Positions 50,164 through 58,535 of a DNA stretch of 64,000 nt are shown in pieces (the stretch's first letter is position 1; every line of letters begins with the position of its first letter). Below the pieces are notes generated by a model, which was not told the DNA's origin, did not search any database, and was given only the letters and a program-made list of their open reading frames with translations. The position numbers and the translations under genes are program-made. The DNA is from Histidinibacterium aquaticum (GTDB lineage Bacteria > Pseudomonadota > Alphaproteobacteria > Rhodobacterales > Rhodobacteraceae): contig NZ_VYQE01000008.1 in NCBI RefSeq assembly GCF_008710275.1, forward strand, positions 1 to 64,000. Direction: 5' to 3'.

Positions 50164-51078
50164 ATGTCGGCAACCGCGCCGGACCACGCGACACGTGGCG
50201 ACCCGAAGGAGTCTCGAGGCTTCGTCTTCGCCACGACCGGCGCCGACTACACCACGCTGGCCCGGCGGGCGGCGCGGACGCTCCGGCTGGCGATGCCAAA
50301 AGCGGAAATCGACCTCTTTACGGACCAGGCCGTCGAGGACCCAATCTTCGACCGGATCCACGCCCTGGGCGACGGCTTCTTCCGCCCCAAGATGGAAGCG
50401 ACCCGGCGCACCCGCTTCGACCGGACCGTCTTCCTCGACGCCGATATCCTGGTCCTGACCGATGTCTCGGAGCTCTTCGACCTGCTCGACAACTTCGAGA
50501 TAGCCGGGGCGCACGGGGTCAACCGCAGGAAACCCATGGGATACGGCGACCCCGATATCCCGAGGGCCTTTCCGGTGATCAATTCCGGGGTTCTCGCGGT
50601 CCGGAAGACGCCGCGGACGCAGGAGTTCCTCGCCCGGTGGGAGCGGGAGGTCCGCGAGAGCGAGGCCCGACTCGACCAGCCGACCCTGCGCCGGCTGCTC
50701 TGGAGCGGCGAGATCGCCTTCACCGCCCTGCCCTACGAGTACAACATCAAGCATCCGCCCTACATCAGGCTGCTGGGCGGGCTGCGCGCGGGTCCCCGGA
50801 TCATCCACGAAGCGACCCTGCACAAGCGTCCACCCGGGGATCCGACAAAGCCGCTGACCGTGCGGGAGGCGCTGGGGTCGAAGCTCAGCGATCTCGTCCA
50901 CAAGCAGTTGCAGGAGGATCCTTTCGTTAACGGCAACTTCGACACTACCGTCTGCGAACCCCCCGAGGACCAGCCCGAGCCGCCGCCCGTGCCGAAGCGA
51001 ACTCCTCCCGACACCTTGCAGCGCCGGGCCAAGCGATGGGCTCGCAAGTCGGCAGGCCGACTACTCGGACGGCGCTGA
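50164..51078 (+). CDS. Putative nucleotide-sugar glycosyltransferase (GT8-like)
   Basis: A 304-residue protein of GT-A type: GFVFATTGADYTTLARRAAR at the start, ATRRTRFDRTVFLDADILVL with the DxD motif at about 91-98, FPVINSGVLAVRKTPRTQEF and YIRLLGGLRAGPRIIHEATL. The NSG and LDAD signatures fit GT8-like or nucleotide-diphosphosugar transferases. The C-terminal 50 residues are Pro/Arg-rich and unrelated to the fold. It leads a plus-strand pair with the sulfotransferase gene. Substrate unknown. Confidence 0.78.
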   Translation: MSATAPDHATRGDPKESRGFVFATTGADYTTLARRAARTLRLAMPKAEIDLFTDQAVEDPIFDRIHALGDGFFRPKMEATRRTRFDRTVFLDADILVLTDVSELFDLLDNFEIAGAHGVNRRKPMGYGDPDIPRAFPVINSGVLAVRKTPRTQEFLARWEREVRESEARLDQPTLRRLLWSGEIAFTALPYEYNIKHPPYIRLLGGLRAGPRIIHEATLHKRPPGDPTKPLTVREALGSKLSDLVHKQLQEDPFVNGNFDTTVCEPPEDQPEPPPVPKRTPPDTLQRRAKRWARKSAGRLLGRR

Positions 51079-51280
51079 CCAGCCCTTCCCGACCATGGGC
51101 AAAAGACACACCCTGTCGCTCCTGCGCTGGGTGGAGTTGCTCCTCGGGATCAAACAGCTAGAAAGCGCGGACAGCGGTCATCCCGCAGCGAAACCAAGAC
51201 GCGATCGGGGCCGCACGACACGGACAAAGCGACCGCGACGACGGGGTCCCGCCACCCCTGATCTGCCGAGGGCTCACACC

Positions 51281-52393
51281 GTGAGAACAATTCTCTTCAT
51301 CGGACATCACAAGGTCGGCTCCACCGCTCTGCAGGATTTCCTGTCCCGCAACGGCCGTGCCTTCCTGAAGAGCGGCCTGCTCTATCCGCCGGTGGAGGCC
51401 GAGGGCCAGGCGCTGCTGCTCAAGTCCGCGCTCTGGCCCCGCCGGATCCGCCGGAAGGCCCTGCCGATCAACGCCCGCGAGCCCCACAACGCCCTCGCCT
51501 TCCAGATGCTCGCGGAGACGAAGACCGGCCGGGTCCCGCCCTTTCACCGGAACCTGCCGCCCTCGGGCCAGATGCTCCGGACGATTGAGACACTGACCGA
51601 GCATCATGCACCCGAGACGCTCGTCCTCGCCTCGGAGGTCATGGGCCGGCTGGGCCAGAAGCCCGATCTCATCTCCAGGCTGCGGGACTCCCTGCCGGAG
51701 GGGGAGATACATCTCGTCGCCGCCTTCCGGCGCATCGACGACCACCTGCCCTCCTGGCACAGCCAGCGGCTGAAGTTCGGCCACAAGGTGCCTTCGCTTT
51801 CCGGCCGCGGCGTGGAGTTCTACCGCAAGACCATCCATTTCAACTACATGAGTATGCTACGGGGATGGCTCAAAGTCCTTCCCGAGGCCCGGCTCCATCT
51901 CTGGAGCTACGGAGAGGTGATGGCCTCCGGCGGGCTCATCGAGAAGTTCCTCGGCGAGTTCGGCATCCGCAGACCCTGGCTCGCCTCCGATGCGACCATG
52001 ACCAATCCCAGCCTCCACCGGGGGATCTACGAGATCGTCCGGCGCGCCAACCAGGAGCTGCCGCCGGAGGAGGCGAAGCGCCTCAGGGCGCTGCTCAGCA
52101 AGTCGGCCGACACGCTGGGCCTGCCCGCTTCGCGGAGCATCGAACTCTTCGGCGAGCCCATGCGGCAGCAGATGCTGGAGGAGTTCGCCCCGATCGACGC
52201 GAAACTCGGAGAGCTCGCGGGCCGCTCCGGCTTCTTCGACGACTTGAACGCCGTAACCCGGATCCTGCCCCATCCCGAGGCCAAGGTCGCACCCCAGGCC
52301 CTCGCCGGCGCAAGGGAACTCGCGCACCGCAGGTTGCCCGGGCCGGTCGCGGACTACCTCGACCAGCTCGATCTCGACTCGGAGCCGGAATGA
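51281..52393 (+). CDS. Sulfotransferase-fold protein
   Basis: About 370 residues. FIGHHKVGSTALQDFLSRNG near residue 6 is the phosphosulfate-binding loop; LVLASEVMGRLG and LVAAFRRIDDHLPSWHSQ match the core of the family. GTG 51281 is favoured because GAGGG lies 8 bases upstream and the motif follows at once, as in relatives; the longer frame to ATG 51095 adds 62 mostly basic residues with poorer codon bias. It probably sulfates a glycan residue made by neighbouring transferases. It converges on another member of the family at 52404. Confidence 0.75.
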   Translation: MRTILFIGHHKVGSTALQDFLSRNGRAFLKSGLLYPPVEAEGQALLLKSALWPRRIRRKALPINAREPHNALAFQMLAETKTGRVPPFHRNLPPSGQMLRTIETLTEHHAPETLVLASEVMGRLGQKPDLISRLRDSLPEGEIHLVAAFRRIDDHLPSWHSQRLKFGHKVPSLSGRGVEFYRKTIHFNYMSMLRGWLKVLPEARLHLWSYGEVMASGGLIEKFLGEFGIRRPWLASDATMTNPSLHRGIYEIVRRANQELPPEEAKRLRALLSKSADTLGLPASRSIELFGEPMRQQMLEEFAPIDAKLGELAGRSGFFDDLNAVTRILPHPEAKVAPQALAGARELAHRRLPGPVADYLDQLDLDSEPE

Positions 52394-52403
52394 CCCCTCA
52401 GGC

Positions 52404-53336
52404 TCAGGCCATCGAAGGGAAGAGGGTGTCGAGTTCGGGGAAGCGGTAGCGGCGGAGCGCCTCGTTCGAGGGCGCTGCCACCTCCCGGATCCGGGCCTTG
52501 TCCTCTTCGCTGAAGGCGAGGGCGGGGGCCCCTCCCCGTTCCAGCAGCGCCGCGGAGCGGTTGAGACCAATCCGGAGCAGGAAGCCGGGCCAGCCATGGC
52601 CGAGCCGCGCGGCAATCTCGTTCACACGCCGCATGCGCGCCGCCTCGACAGCGGTGAGCTTCTCGTTGCGACGCTCCTCCTCTGAGACCGTAAGGCCCTC
52701 CAGATCCGCGGCATGGCTGAAGTCAGTAAGGAAATCCCCGCCCTCGAACCGGGCCCGGTCGAAAAGCCGGACCTGCAGGCGCTCTGGCCCAACGACGCTC
52801 TCCAGCCTGCGGACGAAGGCGTCGTAGTCGGGAGGCTCGAACCGGGCGAGGTGCTCCGCCATGGTATCCGTGCCGCCGTTTTTCAGGTTCTGGGAGTAGG
52901 AGCTTAACATCCAGCTGTCCTGGGGGCGCAGGTAGATGATGTACTCGACCTCGTCGAAGCGCTCGGAGAAGAAGTCGTGGTAGGCCTGTATCGAGCGCCG
53001 CCGCCGGTAGGGCCAGCCGAGCATCTCGCAGGAAAAGAGACAGCGCGGGCAGTCGGTAGTCTCGATGTCGGCGTCGATCCGGCGGGTCATCTCCTCCGCC
53101 ACCCGGCTCTGTCCGTCCATCGAGGAGAAGCCGAAGATGCGCTGCAGGATCCCGTCGCTCACCGGCCTGCCGATCCGGGTCTGGGCGATGATCAGCAGCT
53201 CGGACTGGTTCGGCCTCGGTCCATGGACCCGGTGCAGCACCCCCTGCCGCTCCAGCGCCTCCCGGTTCGCGACAAGCGCGTGCTGCAGCGTCGTCGTTCC
53301 GGTCTTCGGAGTGCCGATGTGTACGATCGCCTTCAT
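52404..53336 (-). CDS. Sulfotransferase-fold protein
   Basis: About 310 residues, starting MKAIVHIGTPKTGTTTLQHA; GTPKTGTT is a canonical phosphosulfate loop. LFSCEMLGWPYRRRRSIQAY and YIIYLRPQDSWMLSSYSQNL agree with the bacterial sulfotransferase family, similar in layout to the protein at 1449-2390. ATG 53336 is used; a GTG at 53342 would add two residues. Convergent with the previous gene and divergent from the GlfT2-like gene. Cytosolic, PAPS-dependent sugar sulfation is the likely role. Confidence 0.82.
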   Translation of the reverse strand: MKAIVHIGTPKTGTTTLQHALVANREALERQGVLHRVHGPRPNQSELLIIAQTRIGRPVSDGILQRIFGFSSMDGQSRVAEEMTRRIDADIETTDCPRCLFSCEMLGWPYRRRRSIQAYHDFFSERFDEVEYIIYLRPQDSWMLSSYSQNLKNGGTDTMAEHLARFEPPDYDAFVRRLESVVGPERLQVRLFDRARFEGGDFLTDFSHAADLEGLTVSEEERRNEKLTAVEAARMRRVNEIAARLGHGWPGFLLRIGLNRSAALLERGGAPALAFSEEDKARIREVAAPSNEALRRYRFPELDTLFPSMA

Positions 53337-53538
53337 CGCCACCCGCCCTTCCGGGCGGGGCCCCTGCCGCCGGTTCTTGCCGTCACGTCGATATCCCTGC
53401 CTGTCATTCGGGCACCTTCAAGCACAGCGCGACTGCGGCCTAAAGCGCTTTCTGGAGAGGCCCCGGCCCGGTCCGTTGCGCCCCCCAAGGGCCACCGGTA
53501 GAACGCTGCCATTGGACCGCGCAGGCAGGGGCCGTGAC

Positions 53539-55410
53539 GTGCAAGATCGCCAGCTGACCACCGCCGGGGACGGCCACCTTCTCCAAAGCCTGATCTGGCC
53601 GGAACAGGGTCTATGCACCGAGCGTGCGCTCTACCTCCACAGCTGGGGGGGCGTCGGGCTCTCAGAAGAAGACCGGCGGCTGGAGTTTGGCGGGGGCGGG
53701 CGGGTCCGGTTCGACACCTGGTTCAACCTCTTCGCCCTGGGCAAGTGGCGCAACCGCACGGGGCTGGAGAGCCTCTCGCTGCAACTCGCGGGGGAGGGGC
53801 GCTTCGAGGTCTGCTTGCTTGAGACTCGGCCCCGGGGCCCGGTCTCGCCGGTCAGGACCGAGGTGGTGACCCTCTCCGAGAGCGACCCCGCGACCCTTGA
53901 TCTCGACGCCCTTCTGCCCGGCCCGGTGGACGACCGGCGGATCCTGGCGCTGCAGCTCACTGCCCTCGGTCCGGCGCGGCTGGAGGCGGCTGACTGGCTC
54001 ACCGCACAGGCACCCCTCCGCGATCCGGAGCTCGTGGTCTCGGTCACCACCTTCCGCCGCGAGGCTGCCGCCACCCGAACGGCGGAGCGGTTTCAGGCCT
54101 GGATAGAGACACATCCGGAGCTCAAAGACCGGATTCGGATGCAGATTGTCGACAACGGGCAGAGCCTCGACCTGCCCCCCTCCGACACCGTCACCGTGAT
54201 CCCCTCCGAGAACCTCGGCGGCGCCGGCGGCTTCGCCCGGGGGCTCCTGGAGGCGCGCGAGCAAGGGGCCAGCCACTGCCTCTTCATGGACGACGACGCC
54301 TCGGTGCACATGGAGGCGCTGGAGCGCACCCGCACTTTCCTCGCCTATGCCACCGATCCCGCCACCGCCGTCGCCGGCGCGATGATCACCGTCGATCAGC
54401 CCTGGCGGCTCTGGGAGAACGGGGCGCTCTTCGACGGGCGCTGCATCCCCCAGCACCTCGCGGCGGATCTGCGGCGCTTCTCCGAGGTCCGCGAGATCGA
54501 GTTCGACGCGGCCGGCCCCAACCCGCCCAACTTCTACGGCGGCTGGTGGTACTTCGCCTTCCCGCTGGAGGCGGTGCGCCACCTGCCCTTCCCCTTCTTC
54601 GTGCGCGGCGACGACGTGAGCTTCGCCCTTGCCCACGATTTCGCACCGGTCACCCTGAACGGCGTGGCCTCCTTCCAGGACGGATTCACCGGCAAGGAAA
54701 GCCCCCTCACCTGGTACCTCGATCTGCGCAGCCACCTGGCCCACCACCTGAGCCTGCCGAAGATGGACCGCGGCCGGCTACGGCTGCTGAAGATCCCGGT
54801 CTGGTTTTGGGCCCGCAACGTGATCCGCATGCACTACGAGACCCTCTCGGCGATCAACCTCGCCGTGGAGGACGTGATGCGCGGGCCCGACTGGTTCGCG
54901 GCGAACGCCGACATGAGCCAGCGCCGCGCCGACCTCGCCGCCCTGCGCCGGGAGGAGGCCTGGGCCCCCATGGACGGCCCGCTGCCTCCGGAGCGGGAGC
55001 GGTTCTCCCCGTGGAACCCGGTCATCCGCTGGCTGATGAAGCTTACGGTCAACGGACACCTGCTTCCGGGCTTCGCGCGGATCGGCAACCGGATCACCAT
55101 GACATCCGAGGCCCGGTCGCGGATCCGCTGGGTCTGGGGCGCGGCCGAGATCACCACGGTGAACCCGGAGAGCGGACAGAGCTACACCGTCCGCCATTCC
55201 AAGCGCGCCGCCTTCCGGGAGGGTTGGCGCCTCCTGCGCAATCTCCTGCGCCTGAACAGGCACTATTCCGGCCTGAAGTCGGACTGGCAGGCGGCCTATC
55301 CACGGCTGACGAGCGAGGCGTTCTGGCAGAAGGCCCTCGAGCTCGAACCGCGAGCCGCCAGCCTCTCAAAGACACCCGAAAGTCCGTCCCGTGCTGTTCG
55401 CTCGGCCTGA
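53539..55410 (+). CDS. GlfT2-like galactofuranosyltransferase (GT2)
   Basis: About 623 residues, near the length of mycobacterial GlfT2. Layout: N-terminal beta-sandwich (20-165), GT-A core from about 170 (LVVSVTTFRREAAATRTAER), SENLGGAGGFARGLLEAREQ, the DDD motif in LFMDDDASVHMEALERT (about 249-265), NFYGGWWYFAFPLEAVRHLP, FVRGDDVSFALAH near 355, and a helical C-terminal region. These are hallmarks of galactofuranosyltransferases that build Galf polymers from UDP-Galf. GTG 53539 with AGGGG upstream is the chosen start; 53065 would run through the divergent sulfotransferase. No UDP-galactopyranose mutase is in the window. Confidence 0.88.
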   Translation: MQDRQLTTAGDGHLLQSLIWPEQGLCTERALYLHSWGGVGLSEEDRRLEFGGGGRVRFDTWFNLFALGKWRNRTGLESLSLQLAGEGRFEVCLLETRPRGPVSPVRTEVVTLSESDPATLDLDALLPGPVDDRRILALQLTALGPARLEAADWLTAQAPLRDPELVVSVTTFRREAAATRTAERFQAWIETHPELKDRIRMQIVDNGQSLDLPPSDTVTVIPSENLGGAGGFARGLLEAREQGASHCLFMDDDASVHMEALERTRTFLAYATDPATAVAGAMITVDQPWRLWENGALFDGRCIPQHLAADLRRFSEVREIEFDAAGPNPPNFYGGWWYFAFPLEAVRHLPFPFFVRGDDVSFALAHDFAPVTLNGVASFQDGFTGKESPLTWYLDLRSHLAHHLSLPKMDRGRLRLLKIPVWFWARNVIRMHYETLSAINLAVEDVMRGPDWFAANADMSQRRADLAALRREEAWAPMDGPLPPERERFSPWNPVIRWLMKLTVNGHLLPGFARIGNRITMTSEARSRIRWVWGAAEITTVNPESGQSYTVRHSKRAAFREGWRLLRNLLRLNRHYSGLKSDWQAAYPRLTSEAFWQKALELEPRAASLSKTPESPSRAVRSA

Positions 55411-55915
55411 GGATCGCACCAACCGGCGGATCGCGGCCCTGGTACGGCGCGAGGCCTCGGGCACGCTGTCCTCCCGCACCCGTCTCGCTCACCGGATCCG
55501 GGTCGACGCCGATCCGGCGCTCGGCATCGAGGGGGAGTGGCGTTCTCCGCGGGGACGCCTGCTCGAACTGGACGTGCGCACCTCGGGGCCGGGCGGCTGG
55601 TGCGCCCTCCACATGCGCTTCTCCGGAGGTCTCCTGAAGGAGGCGGGCTTCCTGGGCCTCATGTGCAGCGGCGTGGCGCCCGAGATCACCCGCGCCCGGG
55701 CATGCCTGCGCTCCGGCACCCGTGAGGGCTTCGTTGACCGGTTCTTCGACAAGCACCTGCTGCTGCGCCCGGAGATCGGCAGCCACATGGACGCGGTCGC
55801 CCTGGGCGACCGGTCCGACGCGCCGGCCGACCCGCCCTGGCGCGAGGTGATCCTCTTCTTCCCCACCCGCCCCTTCCGCGCGACGCTCCTCGATTTCAGG
55901 GTCTTCACGGCATGA
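55391..55915 (+). CDS. Protein of unknown function in glycan operon
   Basis: A 174-residue protein starting at GTG 55391, overlapping the GlfT2-like gene by 20 bases and the next GT2 gene by 4. Segments: RRIAALVRREASGTLSSRTR, IRVDADPALGIEGEWRSPRG, LELDVRTSGPGGWCALHMRF, and VILFFPTRPFRATLLDFRVF. It looks like a beta-sandwich, perhaps carbohydrate-binding, similar in feel to the N-terminal domain of the preceding enzyme. No family is recognised. The tight overlaps make it part of the same transcript. Confidence 0.68.
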   Translation: MLFARPEDRTNRRIAALVRREASGTLSSRTRLAHRIRVDADPALGIEGEWRSPRGRLLELDVRTSGPGGWCALHMRFSGGLLKEAGFLGLMCSGVAPEITRARACLRSGTREGFVDRFFDKHLLLRPEIGSHMDAVALGDRSDAPADPPWREVILFFPTRPFRATLLDFRVFTA

Positions 55916-56877
55916 CCGAGAGTCTCGCCCTCGTCGTCCCGACGCGAAACGACCACGCAGACCTGCCACGGCTCCTGCGCGAGGCCGCCGGGACGAAGGC
56001 CGTCAGCGAGATCGTGGTGGTCGACGACGGAAGCGACCCGCCGCTGAAGGAAAGGGCGCTGCGCCGCGCCGCCCGGGGCCTGCCCGTCACGCTCTTGCGC
56101 GAAGAGGTCTCCCGCGGGGCCGGGGGCGCCCGGAACCGGGGGCTCGAGGCGGTGAGCGCCTCCCACCTGCTCTACTTCGACGGCGACGATCGGCTGAGCC
56201 CGGAGATCGGCCCGCTCTGGGCGGATCTCGCGGGGCGCGACTACGACTTCTGCATCTTCCGGCATGCCGACAGCCGCATGCTCTGGCGCGGCTGGGCACA
56301 GCCCCATGCCGACGAGGCGCTCTGGGCCGCCTCCGGGCTCTCGGCCACGGCCCTGTCAGGGCCCGTTTCAGAGGCTGTTTCGGCCCGGCTCGCCCAGGCG
56401 GCGAACTATCCCTGGAACAAGATTTACCGGACCGCCTTCCTGCGCGAGAACGGCATCCGCTGCTCCGAGATCCCGGTGCACAACGACATCGCCCTGCACT
56501 GGGAGAGTTTCGACGCGGCCCGGACCGTCCTCGCCTCGGGGCGCATCGGCGCCCTGCACATCGTCCGCCCCGGCGGGGGCCGCCTCACCAACCAGACTGG
56601 CGAAGCGCGCTTGGCGGTCTTCGAGTCGCTCGATGTGCTGGCCAGGCGATTGCTGCCCGACCGCCCGCTCGCCCTGCCCTTCCTGCGCTTCGTGGGCTAC
56701 CTGCTCGGCTGGCTCCGCGAGAACATCGTGCCCGAGCTGCATCCGAGGCTTGAGGCCCTCTCCGCCCGCTTCTTCGCCCGGCATGTAGGGCCCGATTTCT
56801 ACGCGCGGATCGCCATGGAGGACCCCGTGCTGGCCCGCGACATCCTCATCCATCTCGCCATGGGAGACGCCGCATGA
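55912..56877 (+). CDS. Family 2 glycosyltransferase
   Basis: A 321-residue GT2 enzyme: LALVVPTRNDHADLPRLLRE at the start, IVVVDDGSDPPLKERA for nucleotide binding, GAGGARNRGLEAVSASHLLY and FDGDDRLSPEIGPL with the DxD-type motif near 86. AANYPWNKIYRTAFLRENGI is typical of acceptor regions. ATGA overlaps join it to genes on both sides. It probably adds one sugar to the exported capsule-like glycan; specificity unknown. Confidence 0.87.
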   Translation: MTESLALVVPTRNDHADLPRLLREAAGTKAVSEIVVVDDGSDPPLKERALRRAARGLPVTLLREEVSRGAGGARNRGLEAVSASHLLYFDGDDRLSPEIGPLWADLAGRDYDFCIFRHADSRMLWRGWAQPHADEALWAASGLSATALSGPVSEAVSARLAQAANYPWNKIYRTAFLRENGIRCSEIPVHNDIALHWESFDAARTVLASGRIGALHIVRPGGGRLTNQTGEARLAVFESLDVLARRLLPDRPLALPFLRFVGYLLGWLRENIVPELHPRLEALSARFFARHVGPDFYARIAMEDPVLARDILIHLAMGDAA

Positions 56878-57854
56878 CCGCACCGCTGGCTTTTTTGCTC
56901 TGTCTTCCGCCGGCCGCCGATGACGACGATTTTCGTCACTGGGCCACCTTGAAAAGCCTCTCGGAGATGGCCGGAGAAGAGGACGAGATCGTCATCGCCC
57001 ATGCCGGTCCGAGCCCGGTCCTCGCCCGCTTCGCCGATGCGGGCGGGTGGCCGCGGCCGCCCGAGCAGATCCATCTCGATGCCAGGACCTCGAGCGAGGT
57101 CTTGGCGGAAACCGCCGCCGCCGCCGCGACCCATCCCGGGCTCTTCCTGCCTCCCGGAGGGGTACTGCAGGCCGAGGGTCTCGCGGAGCTGCGCCAGAGC
57201 CTCTCGAAGCATCCCGGGCGGCTGCACCTGCTCGCCCGCGGCTTCCGGCTGGCGGGTCTGGACACGCCCCTACCCCCGCCCGAGAGCCATCGCTGGCCCC
57301 CTGAGGTTCCAGCCAACCTTCGCCCGGATCCGGCTCGGCTCGTCCCCTATGCCGCACCCGGATCCTCCGACCTGGTGGAGGCCGCTGCCTTCTATCTGAA
57401 GCGCCTCGAGGAAGCGGGCTCTCCTGCCATGGTCGGGACCGCCCCCGTGCTTGAGCCTGTCCCCCGGAGCCTCGCCCCTGCCCTACTCGCCGCTGCGATC
57501 AAGGAGGCATGGGTCCGTCCGGCCTGGCTCTCTGACGAGCTCACGCTGCTGGGTCCGGAGGAGGTTGGCGAGGTTCTCGACCGCCTTGAGACGATCTGTG
57601 CCGGTTCGGGGAGCATCGCCGAGGTGTTTCGCAGCGAAACGGGCCCTCTCTCCCGGATTATGAATGCCCTGACCTCGGGAGACGCGAGCCGCGCGCTCTC
57701 CGAAATCTTGCTGTGCATCGCGTCCCAGGACCGGGCCGAACGCCGGGCCGTCGCCGCAGCCCTCGGCCGGCTGCGCTCGGACCTCGATCTCGCCCTGCCC
57801 GGAGAGCGCTACCTGCGGGAGACCTACGAGAGACTGCGCCGCGCCCGGGAGTGA
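56874..57854 (+). CDS. Degenerate glycosyltransferase-like protein
   Basis: A 326-residue protein whose start (LAFLLCLPPAADDDDFRHWA, EIVIAHAGPSPVLARFADAG) recalls a GT2 nucleotide-binding half but without the VDDxS or DxD motifs; GLFLPPGGVLQAEGLAELRQ sits where a metal motif should be. Later parts are Leu/Ala/Glu-rich helices. It may be an inactive partner of the coupled GT2. It ends the plus-strand run; the ABC-transporter gene converges 15 bases on. Confidence 0.6.
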   Translation: MTAPLAFLLCLPPAADDDDFRHWATLKSLSEMAGEEDEIVIAHAGPSPVLARFADAGGWPRPPEQIHLDARTSSEVLAETAAAAATHPGLFLPPGGVLQAEGLAELRQSLSKHPGRLHLLARGFRLAGLDTPLPPPESHRWPPEVPANLRPDPARLVPYAAPGSSDLVEAAAFYLKRLEEAGSPAMVGTAPVLEPVPRSLAPALLAAAIKEAWVRPAWLSDELTLLGPEEVGEVLDRLETICAGSGSIAEVFRSETGPLSRIMNALTSGDASRALSEILLCIASQDRAERRAVAAALGRLRSDLDLALPGERYLRETYERLRRARE

Positions 57855-57869
57855 CCCTCCCTGCCCCTC

Positions 57870-58523
57870 TCAGGAAACGAGCTTCTCGTGCCGCGCAATG
57901 GCTTCCTCGAGATCGGGATAGTACTCCAGCCGGCCTTTGTTCAGCACGACGCCGGTATCGCAGAACTGGCGTACTTGGCTCATGCTGTGGCTGACCATGA
58001 TGGCAGAGGCGTTCTTAACCCGACTGTGGAAGACGGCCCGACTCTTCTTGTTGAAGCGCGCGTCACCCACCGCCGTGGCCTCGTCGATCAAGTAGGTGTC
58101 GAACTTGATCCCCATGGAGAGGCCGAAGCTCAGACGTGACTTCATGCCCGAGGAGTAGGTCCGCACTGGCATGTGGAAATGCGGGCCCAGCTCGGCGAAG
58201 TGACGCACGAACTGCATCAGCTCCTCGGTCTCGACCCCATAGATGCGCGCCACGAAGCGGCAGTTCTGCGCCCCGGTGAGCTCACCGTGGATCGCGCCGC
58301 CGAAGCCCACGGGCCAGGAGATCGCCCCGTCGGTGATGATCCGGCCGGTGTCGGGGGCGAGGGTCCCGGCGATGATCGACAGGAGCGTGGACTTGCCCGC
58401 GCCGTTACGCCCCAAGAGCGCCAGCGAGGTGCCGGTGGGAAGCGTCAGGTTGAGATTGTCGATCACCACCTTCCGGCGGCCCTTGAGCCAGAAGCTCTTG
58501 GAGAGGTTCTCGAACCGGATCAT
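57870..58523 (-). CDS. kpsT: Capsule-type ABC exporter ATPase
   Basis: A 217-residue ATPase with Walker A LLGRNGAGKST (about 36-46), the KpsT/Wzt-like AISWPVGFGGAIHGELTGAQ segment, signature YSSGMKSRLSF, Walker B DTYLIDEATAVGD and an H-loop MVSHSM. Length and the short C-terminus match KpsT/BexA/CtrD of group-2 capsule export, without the carbohydrate-binding domain of Wzt. It lies 12 bases downstream of the KpsE-like gene; the permease is divergent next to it. It powers glycan export across the inner membrane. Confidence 0.93.
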   Translation of the reverse strand: MIRFENLSKSFWLKGRRKVVIDNLNLTLPTGTSLALLGRNGAGKSTLLSIIAGTLAPDTGRIITDGAISWPVGFGGAIHGELTGAQNCRFVARIYGVETEELMQFVRHFAELGPHFHMPVRTYSSGMKSRLSFGLSMGIKFDTYLIDEATAVGDARFNKKSRAVFHSRVKNASAIMVSHSMSQVRQFCDTGVVLNKGRLEYYPDLEEAIARHEKLVS

Positions 58524-58535
58524 CGGCGCAGGGTC

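Noticed and set aside
53065-53538. Extension of the GlfT2-like gene upstream to 53065
   Set aside because: It overlaps the start of the divergent sulfotransferase gene and is not conserved in type; GTG 53539 gives the usual family length.
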